NCBI GenBank assembly: GCA_003254925.1 | Contig: QANZ01053725.1 | Span: forward strand, 88,555-152,554 | Length of the DNA stretch: 64,000 nucleotides | Direction: 5' to 3' | DNA from: Chamaecrista fasciculata | Lineage: Eukaryota; Streptophyta; Magnoliopsida; Fabales; Fabaceae | Part shown: piece by piece, positions 11,836 to 22,140 of the stretch | How positions within the stretch are numbered: the first letter of the stretch is position 1 | How the letters are laid out: each line of letters starts with the position of its first letter | Program-made: the position numbers and the translations under genes | The notes under the pieces: generated by a model | What the model saw: only the letters and a program-made list of their open reading frames with translations | Told to the model about the DNA's origin: nothing | Database searches by the model: none

Positions 11836-13784
11836 TATGTTATGACCCCCTAACGGAATCTATGATCGGCACGAAACAAAGGGGGGATTCCCACGGTCCG
11901 TAAGCCTGACACCATCATATTCTCTAATTAATCGCAATCCTTCACATACATCTAATAATGACTTTAAAAGGAATTCCAGCAAAATCTGTCCTATAGGTGG
12001 AGGAGGCCATGAAACATACTACCATCAATCTAGTAACAGAAATTCAAGTTTGAGAGCTCAACTCTCACCAATATTCTCAATAGACAACAATGAACTTTAC
12101 TCTCATAACAAACCTACTAAGAAGTAAACATAACGTTTCCCTGACTCTAAATCTAACGGAGCACATCTAGAGTCTAATACAAATTACAAATGAATCAACA
12201 TCTTATGAAAGCACTAGAATATGTATCCTGCGAATCTGAAACTGAAAACAGTCAACATAACAAGGGATGAGTCACAAGACTCGGTGAGTAAATCCACCTA
12301 TTCTAATCGTGGAGGGCAAGTCATGCTCACTAGTTTTGTTAAACCAATAATAACAATTTTAGTAATAATAATGATAATGATAATAATGCATACATATAAT
12401 ACATTCATACCTGATGTACAAATAAACGAATCGAACATACCTCGTAAGCATTCCCTTCATAGTCAACTATCATAATCAATTTCTATAATATAAATCAAAA
12501 CTCGGTTAGTCACGTAGATCACATGCCCTCATATTCCGTAGAAATTTCCAGAATTCCAATCTTTGTAATTAGTCAAAAATCTTGCACAAATATGAAATAC
12601 AATTAATCATAAAACATATGGGTGGCGCCCCCATAACCCGTGGTACGTCCCGTAGAGCTGTATTTGGCCTAGAATAGTACCGCAATAATTGGTACATCCC
12701 GTAAAGTCGTAACCAGCCTAGGACCATACTTAAAAACATGTGGCATATCCCGTAAAGCTGTGATCAGCCTAGGGTCGTACTCACAACACGTAGCATCTCT
12801 CGTAAAGCTGCATCGGCCTAGAATCGTACCCACAACACATGGCAAATCCCGTAAAGCCGTGTCAGGCTAAGATCATACCCGCTACACATGGCACATCCCG
12901 TAAAGTTGTAATCAGTGTGGCACATCTCGTAAATCTGTAAGAGGCCTAGGATCGTATCAATAACAAAAGGACTAACTATTCATCTAGTCATCCAGAAACG
13001 TTTCTCAATAAGTATCAAAATCTCATCCATTCATAGTACAAATAATATGGTCAAACATATCACATAAGAATGATAAAACAGTTTGCTAGAATAGAGAGGA
13101 TACTCACATGAAGGTCATGCACAATGATCTAAAACCCACTAATCAAATTACTATCGTCAACTGGAACAGAATGCAAACCTAGAAGAACAAGGGAGGATGG
13201 ACGACGAAGGGGTTGTTCTCCGACGGTCTCTGGCGGAAAGGTCCGGTGCCGACAGTGGTGGTGGTTGGATGCAACATCATCGAGGAAGAGAGAAATAGGA
13301 GTGAGAGACGTGAGTTTGGATCCAAAAATGAACATGGGAGAGGGGGGGGGTGTCAAGTGAGCTGCTATATAGTGCCTTGGGGTTGCTTTGAAATTTCTGG
13401 AAGTTAGGGGGGATAAAATGTTATTACAATGCAATACTTCAAGAAAGGGTATTTGTGGGAATATCCAAAATCGTCTAGATTTTTCCAAAATGGTCCAAAA
13501 ACTCAATTTTTTTTTTTAAAATAGAATTCCTTCACAAAATTTATATTGTTGGATTTGTTGTAAAGAGTCGATTCCAAATATTAACTTGACTTATCAAAAC
13601 TTTACTTCCAATGTCTTTCAGATTTCACTCGAAAATGGTATTTGTTGGGTCTAGAGAAAAGCTCGGATAAAATTTTAAATTGCGTTTCTCAAAATTTAAT
13701 CACAAGCTTATAAAAGCTTTTAGATTAACTAAGGAGTCAAATATCAAGTTTAATGATTAATATAATACCTTAGAAGGTATTACA
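11836..13784 (-). mobile_element. Solo LTR of an LTR retrotransposon, probably Ty3/Gypsy
   Basis: A roughly 1.95-kb block reads, on the minus strand, TGTAATACC at its start and a GGGGTCATAACA-type end. It is flanked by the direct repeat CTTCA (11831-11835 and 13785-13789; a sixth base, T, also agrees). No gag-pol or second LTR lies nearby, so it looks like a solo LTR left by recombination between two ends. The interior has a short tandem array. The Ty3/Gypsy assignment is inference from length and layout. The target duplication is intact, which argues against great age. Confidence 0.7.
12620..12960. repeat. Tandem repeat of about 55 bp inside the solo LTR
   Basis: About seven diverged units share the core GGCACATCCCGTAAAGC followed by GCCTAGGATCGTAC. 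The array lies within the LTR and is more GC-rich than the surrounding DNA. Units differ at many positions, so the array is older than the 69-bp minisatellite near the left end of the window. Confidence 0.85.
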
Positions 13785-13789
13785 CTTCA

Positions 13790-14140
13790 TGTATGCTTAC
13801 CAACTTTCATCATTCACCGACTACTTTAATTAAATTTCCATTTTAGTGTCCAGATTTTGCAGCTTGCAATTTCATATTTCAACGAGCAGAGAGAAAGAGA
13901 GAATTAAGGGTTAGGTGAACGAGTTGTGCATTAAAGAATAAGAGAAGGAAGCCCATAGTATTCATCTGAATTCTGAACATTTGCAGCTTGCAGTTATGGA
14001 TTGTATATGTGCAACAATTTATTTATTTTTATATGTGTACGTACATACCTTCAATCTTTCTATATTTATTTAAGTATGCTTTAATAAATACAAATGAAGG
14101 GCCTGCAAGAACTAGGATTCCCTACATCGGATCTGATGAA

Positions 14141-14178
<38 letters not shown>

Positions 14179-14544
14179 CACACAAACAAATATATATCAT
14201 ATATAATTATATATAATAATAGAATCATATATTTTTCATTGCAATCTCAATTATTAGTTCTGTTCCTGCACACATCAAATGGATAAGATAAGATCATATA
14301 ACAATAATAATACCTTCCACTTCAAACACAAAAAAAAAAAATGCACATCTCAAATCCTCATACACACACATATCTATATATAAAGCATTAATTAATAATT
14401 AACTGTTTAGATTACTATTAATCTTATAGTTCAATTCAACAAAAAAGAAACAGCAATATATATTAACAATGAACTGAAGTTATAGATAGCTAGTTATGTC
14501 ATTAATCATAATTAACTTTTAGTAAATAATCCATATATATTATA
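13790..14544. other. AT-rich intergenic DNA, no gene seen
   Basis: No supported gene. A CT run followed by a TA run lies around 14139-14178. The rest is AT-rich with short meaningless frames. Confidence 0.55.
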
Positions 14545-14833
14545 CTAGAGGTTTTGCGTGCCCGTAAATATTAAGAATCAAAATGAAATTGATAGTAAAC
14601 ATTATGGATCCAAATGAGGTTTTGGCCTAAAAAAAATAAACTTCTATATTTCCTGTATTTCCCACATTATAGGGAAAGATATGAAGAGAGAGAGGCACAA
14701 CCCACTTTCTAGTTTTTTATTTAATTTATAATTATTATATGAACAATTATGTATTTCTTATTGATTAATTAAAGTTTAGCCTAAAGTTAAAAAAGAAAGA
14801 CGACCAGAAAGGGGTGAAGCCATATAATATAAA
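14545..14833 (-). mobile_element. Short non-autonomous Helitron, diverged copy
   Basis: The low-coordinate end reads CTAG preceded by A, followed by the element-specific GCGTGCCCG block; on the minus strand this is the 3-prime end, a short GC hairpin followed by CTAG and then T. The other end keeps the family block GACCAGAAAGGGGTGAAGCC before CATATAATATA, but the terminal TC has decayed. It is one of five members of the same family in the window. Confidence 0.65.
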
Positions 14834-15243
14834 ATATACATATATTATTTTGATAAAATTGGTAGGAATTGAACTAAAACCTGAAGATGCTCATTGCATA
14901 TGCGAGAATGGCCCAGGTAGCGGTAGCGTTTTGAGGATAAATACATTGTATTGTATATTGTATTGTGTATGTGTGGAGAAAGAGTGAATTATATATTTTT
15001 ATATATATATATATATAAGAGTAGAGGGGACATAGTAGTTCTTGTAGTCTTGATGTAGACCAAAAGAGAGAGAGATAGTGATGGAAATTAAAGTAAATGG
15101 GATGGAAAAATAAGAATTTAGGAGGACCCATTTGCAAGCCTTTTGAGCTTGATGATATAATACTATTGTTATATATTTCTAAGGTTGTATAACATAAAAT
15201 TCATGGAAGAGAGTGACAGAGAGACACTAATATGAGTAGAGGT

Positions 15244-15772
15244 CAAAATCTTAAATTGGTTGTAAATGTATGGAGTAAATTTCAAATTGATCATAAATGT
15301 TTCATTTAATCTGTTTTAGATTGGTTTTACTTTTACATATTTCTATAATTTTTCAAATTAACCCAAACTAATGATACCTGGTCTTTCTCGTTTCAAGTTC
15401 GATGAATCGAAAACTACGAGTTGTTTTTTACTAGTACTTTTTCTTAATCCAGTTTGGATTGCCAAAAACAAAGTCAAATTGGGTCCAAGATGTGGGTCAC
15501 TTATGTTATGGTCAAACAAATGAAATTAATCATACCCTTCTCTTTTCAAATTCGAATGCGACGAGTTTGAAATTATGTGTTAACTTTTGAAGAGTTATTT
15601 TTCTACTTAGTTGAGACTATTAACAAATAAAATCAAATCATGTTCCAAAAGTAATATGTTTGAGCCTAATTTGTGAAATTATAAAAATATGTAATACTAA
15701 TTTGAAACAAATGAAATATTTATGACTAATTTGAAATCTATCCTATACATTTGGGACCAATTTAAGGTTTTG
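15244..15772. mobile_element. Foldback DNA element
   Basis: The ends CAAAATCTTAAATTGG and CCAATTTAAGGTTTTG are complementary, and the complementarity continues inward for well over 60 bases on each side (for example TTTCAAATTGATCATAAATG against CATTTATGACTAATTTGAAA with differences). No target duplication was clear and no protein is encoded. Related but decayed sequence is seen around 16440-16560 and 30770-30970. Confidence 0.7.
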
Positions 15773-16369
15773 AATTTAAAATTGCATACTCAGTTATCTT
15801 GTCCTTGGGGGAGCCAAAACAACTACTAAATCTAATATATGTAATGTTATATTAACATATGTAGAATTTAATTTTATTAGTGAGAAACAATTGAGATGGA
15901 AAATTGTTTTAATAATAAGTCATATATATATATATATTAAATGTTGAGAAAATTAATTATAATTTTGTACAATAAAAAACATATTAGTATAACTTAACCA
16001 ATTTAAAAGTGATTGGAAGAAAGAGAGATAGAGGGATATATATATGGTGAGACTTGAGAGAGGGTCCACTAAATAAGTGATATATAATGGAAGTTGCCTT
16101 CATCCTCTCTGGACTTGTTCCTACCAAAACTTATAATTTAATTCATATCTCAAGTTTCAATTCAAAATGGCAGCATAATCTTGCAAGCAAATTGCTTAGG
16201 ATGATATAGACCATTAGAAACTCAAGATTCTATATTTTATAAGTAGTTTGTATATGTCTACCAAAAAAAAAAGTAGTTTGTATATTCAAATGAGTTATAT
16301 CATCATATTGAATTTTATATTTAGTTGCATGATCAAAAATTACATACGTGTATACATATATCATCAATA

Positions 16370-16672
16370 CTAGGGACTTGACGTGCCCGTTATATGTATG
16401 TATATTTGAATTATTTAAGTTAAAGATTACATAAAATTTTTATTTTGATAAATGAGTAAGTTTGTGACCAATTTGAAAAATTATAAAAATATGTAAGATT
16501 CATCTAAAATAAATAAAATATTTAGGACCAATTTGAAATTACCTCATACATTTAGGATAAATATTGGTATTTTATTCATCTAAAAATAAAGTTAAATTTT
16601 TAAAAAAAAAAGGACGACCAGAAAACAGTGAAGCCATATAATATAAAAACAGTGAAGCCATATAATATAAGA
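16370..16672 (-). mobile_element. Short non-autonomous Helitron with internal foldback fragment
   Basis: On the minus strand the element starts TCTTATATTATATGGC after an A (16673 on the plus strand is T) and ends in CTAG followed by T at 16370. The block AACAGTGAAGCCATATAAT is duplicated in tandem near 16625-16665. The middle, about 16440-16560, resembles an arm of the 15244-15772 foldback element, so this copy either captured or was invaded by it. Confidence 0.7.
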
Positions 16673-17099
16673 TGTATTATGCAACTGTCTCCCATACCTT
16701 TTCTTTTTCCTAGTAAATCATAATTTTTTTTTGTCATTATTAAAGTATAATCTTGAAGTCTAGATTTAATCCAAAAGGAAGTCACCATAGAGCCATCAAA
16801 ATGAAATTGGGTTAACATACCACAAATCACAAAGTTAAACAAATTAAATTAAACAAGTTTGATTTTAAACGAGTCAATAAATTACTGGCTAGCGTAATGG
16901 TGAGCTACAGATTGACCCACCAACTCACTCTTATTCAAAAAAAAAAAAAATCTCATCCCTATTTTTTCAAATTTCATTGAGATATGTAATATTTGATCTT
17001 CATACTTTTGTGTTTTTAACTTATATTGTTCAATTAAAAAAAAAACTTATATAGTAAGATTCCTCTAGAATGAATATTTTGATATTCATATAAGTACGT

Positions 17100-17280
17100 T
17101 AGAGGAGGACACGTCATCAACTGACATGTGAGATCGAAGGGACCACAGTCTGCCACGTGGAAGAAGCCATGTGGGTGAGCACCTAAGTTGCGTCCATTGG
17201 GCTGGGCCCACGCGAAGTGGATCACATACTGATACCCATTCTACTCTCTGCTTCTCAAGTCTCAAAATGTCAGAAATAGA
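17100..17280. promoter_or_regulatory. GC-richer island with ACGT and TCP-type motifs, unassigned
   Basis: This 180-base island stands out from AT-rich DNA. It contains ACGTCA at 17111-17116, a palindromic G-box CACGTG at 17154-17159 within CCACGTGG, and GGGCTGGGCCCACGCG around 17199-17214, which resembles TCP-type sites. Such motifs are typical of plant promoters. No gene start could be placed nearby: the bHLH start codon is 1.8 kb downstream with a hairpin element and a Helitron in between. It may be a displaced or orphan promoter. Confidence 0.4.
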
Positions 17281-17546
17281 TAACCGTATTAAATATAAAA
17301 AATGTACTCCTTTTGCTTTGAAATTTGTTCCATTTACAAGAGCTCTCAGAAGGCTCATTAGTTTCTTTTTTTTCTTTGTTATTAGAAATAAGAAAGAACA
17401 TTATGATATGAAGATATATTGAGGAGAATAAGTATTCAAGTTAGCTTAAAATATAAAAAGATTTTTAGTCATTGTGTAAAATACTTTGTATTTTTTAAAA
17501 AATTACAAGAAATTCCTCAATTTGTGTATGTTATATAAATATTTCA

Positions 17547-18224
17547 TGGCAAAAGACCCTTCTGTGCTCTTAATATTTGGGGTCAGTTTCAGTTATGCCC
17601 CTAATGTTTGTTTTGTGTCAGTTATGTCCTCAATGTGAAACGTTGGTGTTAATTATACCTTAACTTCAAAAATTTTTTGGCCAAAGTCCTATTTTGATCC
17701 CTCAAGTTTGCTTAAAGTTCTGTTTTGGACCCTCAAGTCTCTGGTGAACTTTCCAGCGAGATACGCGGCCTAACAACTATGAAAACTCCTAATTCAAATT
17801 TTTTGACCTCCGGAGTTCAATGACAGCCTCCATTTTGCGAAAAAATGACTGGCAAGCCGTTGAACAATTACAAAGTCGCCGAAAAATTACACAATCGCTG
17901 AAAATCATATTTCTGGTCTTTTATTTTTGCAAAATGAAGGCCGCCATTGAACTCAGGAGGTCAAAAAACCTTGGATTAGGAGTTTTTGTAGTCGTCGGGG
18001 TCGTTGTGTATCTCACCGAAAAGTTCGCCAGAGACTTGAGGGACCAAAACGAAACTTTGAGCAAACTTAAGGGACCAAAATAAGACTTGGCCGAAAACAA
18101 ATTGAGGTTATGGTATAATTGACACCAACGTTTCATATTGGGGGCATAATTGACACAAAACAAACGTTAGAGACATAACTGAAACTGACTCCAAACGTTA
18201 GGGGCACGAGAGAGTCATGTGTCA
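17547..18224. mobile_element. Long-arm foldback element, Mutator-like in style
   Basis: Two inverted arms of roughly 330 bp meet near 17890. Matching pairs include GGGACCAAAATAAGACTTGG on the right with its near-complement on the left, and AAACGTTGGTGTTAATTATA on the left with its complement on the right. The inner arms contain a GC-richer segment that may derive from coding DNA (around 17740-17960). The flanks AAATATTTCAT and AAATTTCATT are similar, suggesting a decayed target duplication. Short open frames inside it exist only because of the palindrome. Confidence 0.7.
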
Positions 18225-18421
18225 AATTTCATTTTGTAAACATCTTTATTAAAAAATGTGATTTCTTTTTATAATTTTATTAAATCAAGCTAAAAATTGT
18301 AATCAATAGTAATTAAAAATTTAATAAATCTTTTTTTCGATAAAAATCAATAAAATTATTATTTATATAAAATTAAAAGTTTATATTCAATACATCATTT
18401 TTTGGGGGGAAATATTGATTA

Positions 18422-18614
18422 TCTTATATTATATGACTTCACTCCTTTCTGGTCGTCCATGTTTAAAATTATAATCTATGAAATTAAAAATAAGAGAAAA
18501 TTTACTATTTGATCTTCTTTTCTTTACTAAGTTAACAATTTAGTCCCTTATTTATTCTATATACATATTTGCGTGCCTGTTAGGACAACGGACACGGGCA
18601 CGCAAAGCCCGTAG
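18422..18614 (+). mobile_element. Short non-autonomous Helitron
   Basis: The element begins TCTTATATTATATGAC after A at 18421 and ends in the hairpin CGGGCACGCAAAGCCCG followed by TAG, with T next at 18615. The terminal tetranucleotide reads GTAG rather than the usual CTRR, so it has changed by one base. The interior matches the copies at 30278 and 38249 (ACTATTTGATC and TTTACTAAGTTAACAATTTA on this strand). Confidence 0.75.
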
Positions 18615-18639
18615 TATGAAGAAATGAAGAGAAAAAAAG

Positions 18640-19078
18640 GTGGGGGTTAAGGAAATAGGAGTGGGACAGAGGGGTCACGTGGCAGTCATTTCAGTTGTGG
18701 GGCCCTCTGCCACAGTCACTGGTTACGGCCACACCCAACCCCCACTTGCTTACTTCTCTTTCTCTCACAGTCTCACGTAATAAATATTTTTGGTACTGAA
18801 TTTTATGTCAAATGAAAATAAAAGTTAAACAATAAATTCATAAATGGGTCTTTTTTTTAAAAAAAAAATTTGAATAAAAGAAGGAGTTGATAGATAGGGT
18901 GTTAAATAGGGTGATATAAATAGAGATGATACCTTGGTGGATGGTTTCGTTGATCCTCATAAGCTGATTACATACATTGATTCCACATAGTGAGTCATAT
19001 TTGTTAGTTATAGTAGTATTATTATTGTGTGAGTTTGAGAATTGAGAAAGAAACACAAGATTTGGTGAGTGTAGTAGA
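18640..19078 (+). promoter_or_regulatory. Promoter region of the bHLH gene
   Basis: The stretch 18660-18770 is GC-richer than its surroundings. It carries a G-box CACGTGGC at 18676-18683 and a TCP-type site GTGGGGCC at 18697-18704, followed by a CT-rich leader-like run near 18750-18772. Both motifs are common in promoters of light-, abscisic-acid- or growth-regulated plant genes, and bHLH proteins of this clade bind G- or E-boxes, so self-regulation is possible. No TATA box was clear. Confidence 0.45.
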
Positions 19079-21212
19079 ATGGTGAAGTACTGCGACGACA
19101 TGACGACGGTGTTGGAAAGGCAAGAAGCCATGATGACGTGGAAGAGAAAATCAGACCACCTTAATGCTCATCTCTTCATCAATTCTTCCACACACCAACA
19201 ACAGGTAATTAATTAATTACTTTCATGTATATATGAGAATATGAGACGATGAATGATTGTTTTTTGTTGTGAAATGCATGAAGGATCATGGAAAATGCGA
19301 TGATGAGGACGAAAACAAAAGGAACAAGAAGAAGAAGACGTCACACTCAAATTCAAATTCAAATTCAAATAATAATAATAAGAAGAAGGGAGTGAGTAGT
19401 AATAGTAATAGTAATAGTAATAGTAATAGTGTAACAGAGTACATTCATGTTCGAGCGCGTCGAGGGGAAGCCACCGACAGCCACAGCCTCGCCGAAAGAG
19501 TCTGTATACTATTATTATTATTAATTGGCACCTCATTAATTAATTAAATATTAATGAATGAATAAATGGATTTAATTGATGCAATTCAGGTTCGAAGGGA
19601 GAAGATAAGCGAGAGAATGAAGTATCTGCAAGATTTAGTACCAGGATGCAACAAGATCACTGGCAAAGCTGGAATGCTTGATGAGATCATCAACTATGTC
19701 CAATCTCTTCAACGTCAAGTTCAGTTCTTGTCCATGAAATTGGCTACTTTCAACCCCACTACACTTAATCACTTCAACCTTCACCATCTCTTTTCTAAAC
19801 AGGTACTATATTAATTAAGGTTTTGAGTTCATTAATTAATTAATTAAACAACGTCTTTGTATATATAAGTACAGGTGGTTGGTGATGAGGGATGTGGTCC
19901 AAGTCTGATGATGAACAACGTAGCAGCAGTAGCAGCATGTGTTGAACAAACTGTGTCATCACCATCTTCTGGATTACTACTAGACCACCTCATTCACTTA
20001 CATAATCATCATCCTCATCATAATATTAATATGGATGTCAACCTCATTAACCCTAATCTCACTCCTAATCCTCCTTCACACTTGCCTCTTCCCACTACCA
20101 TTAATTCTATTATCCCTGAAACGTTTCTTCACTCTCCCACTTTCCCTGTACGTTTCTCTATCCTATCTCTTTCAATTATGTTTCTTCCTTTTGTTTGCTT
20201 CCATTCAGGCTAATCAATCATTATCGATCTATCAATTTATCACTTAGTAAAAAGTAGAATTTTAATTAAAGATATTAATTGGGCTTTAACGGCAAATCTA
20301 TTTTTTTATAATATAAATAACAAATGATAATTCTCAAGCTAAATTGGAATTTTAGTTCTAGTACTGATTTTCCAACCTAAATTTGCATGAATTACATGAT
20401 GATCATCTTAATTTTCTTCCTAATTTAATTATTCTTTTTTTCATTTTTTTTGAATATAGTCGAATGATTCTAACTTAACTTTTTGTTTTATGTTGAACTG
20501 TAGCAAATTCTACCCTCGTCCACTTGGGAATATGATTTTCAAGATCTTTCTAATGTGGGTTTTGATGATCAAGCACCAGCACCAACGTCCTTTTCTTCTT
20601 TCCCATTCACAGGTAAGCTGGGAGTCATCTCGTTACTGTAAGATGAAGATAATACTACTTTTAAATCCGACAAATATACATATATTTAAAACCATATAGC
20701 TTTATATAAGTTCAATTATATATCATATACACTCAAATACTAACACTAAATCATTTGAAAATAATATATACTTAATTTTACCTTTATACAATATATATAT
20801 ATATTATCTTTAATTTTCTAACAAAAAAAGAATTAGTTGTGTCAAGTCACTTTATTATTATTATTATTATTATTATTATTTTATAATCTTTCTGCTCGAT
20901 GTTGTAAAAGTAGAAAGAAGAAATAAAAAGAAGAATGAATTTTAAGAACGGATAGAGACATGAGAACCCCACAGACATTGATGAGTGCATACTGCATAGG
21001 AATACTAATTAAGCCCTTCTTTTTCTCCTATTCATGTTCATCTTCTTGACCATTCTCTCTATTATTAATGAAAAGCTACTTTCTAAAGTCTAAATATTAA
21101 TTATTCCTTCTTCTTTTTTTTACATTAATATGAATTATTTCTGAATGTGTTGTTTGATGCCTCTGCAGATATAGTTGAAGTTACCAACCCAAAGATGGAG
21201 CTGGAGATGTGA
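19079..21212 (+). CDS. bHLH transcription factor, BEE/HBI1/CIB-like clade
   Basis: Six exons keep frame with GT-AG borders: 19079-19204, 19284-19499, 19590-19802, 19875-20147, 20504-20612, 21169-21212, giving 326 residues. The start is the first ATG after an in-frame stop upstream. The N-terminus [15 protein letters not shown] resembles the short conserved motif at the start of HBI1-type proteins. The DNA-binding helix spans about residues 97-165, beginning [20 protein letters not shown]; His109, Glu113 and Arg117 are the H-E-R trio expected of an E/G-box binder. The second helix contains [20 protein letters not shown]. Exon 2 also encodes low-complexity Ser/Asn and Lys runs from microsatellites. 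The C-terminal exons have His/Asn/Pro-rich linkers and no known domain. The donor of exon 2 (GTCTGT) is weak, so that border is the least certain. It acts in the nucleus; the exact orthologue is not settled. Confidence 0.88.
19349..19432. repeat. In-frame microsatellites in bHLH exon 2
   Basis: A TCAAAT hexamer run (about 19349-19368), an AATAATAAT run and an AGTAAT hexamer run (about 19395-19430) encode Ser-Asn repeats, with a Lys-rich spacer between. They preserve frame because their units are multiples of three. They lie just before the DNA-binding region. Confidence 0.85.
20852..20883. repeat. (ATT)n microsatellite in bHLH intron 5
   Basis: About ten uninterrupted TTA/ATT triplets lie within the last intron of the bHLH gene. 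Confidence 0.9.
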
Positions 21213-21901
21213 TGTAACCCCAAAATTTATATTGAAATTTGGTAGAAAGCTCAGTTTAAATTCAAGTGGATCGATTCCTCCTATGAATTAATATTCATTT
21301 TTTTTTCTGAGTACATAACTTAATATGTTATTGTTTGTATACTCACTCCATTGTATAAATATTATCATAATAATAAGTTTTAACTCCATTTACCATCCAT
21401 CTATTGCACATCCAAATTGTAAATATAAGCACTGCAGTAAAAAATTCCAAAAAACTAATTAAATACAATATGCTTGAAAAAGATTATATAAGACTTCTTA
21501 TATTTTGCTATCATGTTGATCAATCATAAAAATATACAAAATTCTTAACTCATTTTAATTTTAATATTGAATTTAATAATAAAATATATATATTTTTTTT
21601 TATATAAATGATTTGATCATATGCATGCGTATTGATGCAAAACCGCATCTAAAAAGGCCATATATGATCCCACGTCATACGTATACCATCTTTTTTTATA
21701 GTCAAAATGTATTAATATAATAATATCTCAATTAGTTGTCTTCTGATGTTGATATCTTAACTGTAAAAAGATGGACTAAATGAGGTACTTAAAAATTTAT
21801 AGTAGCTAGCAATGAAACTCATACAAGCATATAGCCCATTTTGAGGACTGAATTGACCTTGACACTGAATTCAAATGCCAAAATGCCAAAAAATAAAAGA
21901 G
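21213..21901. other. 3-prime region of the bHLH gene and AT-rich spacer
   Basis: The transcript end of the bHLH gene probably lies in the first 200-300 bases; AATAATAAG/AATAAT-type signals occur around 21365-21380. No other gene is seen. Confidence 0.5.
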
Positions 21902-22140
21902 TAAACTATTATTTTGGTTCCTATATTATAGGTCCACTATCAGTTTAATCCTTAATTTATTGAAGTACTCGATTTAATTTCTGATAATTCATGACTCATA
22001 TAAATTAGTCTATTTATGAATACCCTATAATTGTACAACTTAGTTCTTAGAGGGACTAAATTAAGTCAACCACTTCAAAAATCTAAGGACTAAAGTAATA
22101 GTACTCATATAATCTAGGAACTACATTGATGCATGGTTTA
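21902..22140. mobile_element. Small foldback element
   Basis: The left arm (TTTTGGTTCCTATATTATAGG and onward to TCGATTTAATT) is complementary, with differences, to the right arm ending CTAGGAACTACATTGATG. The outermost TAAACTA and TGGTTTA also pair. No protein is encoded and no clear target duplication was found. Confidence 0.6.

Noticed and set aside
13129-13506. 125-residue minus-strand open frame
   Set aside because: It lies inside the solo LTR and shows no domain; treated as chance reading of the LTR.
14874-15137. 87-residue minus-strand frame ending ATWAILAYAMSIFRF
   Set aside because: AT-rich with Tyr/Ile runs from a TA microsatellite; the end looks protein-like, but no family could be named.
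17820-18163. Overlapping 87- and 80-residue frames on opposite strands
   Set aside because: They lie in the arms of a foldback element and mirror each other.
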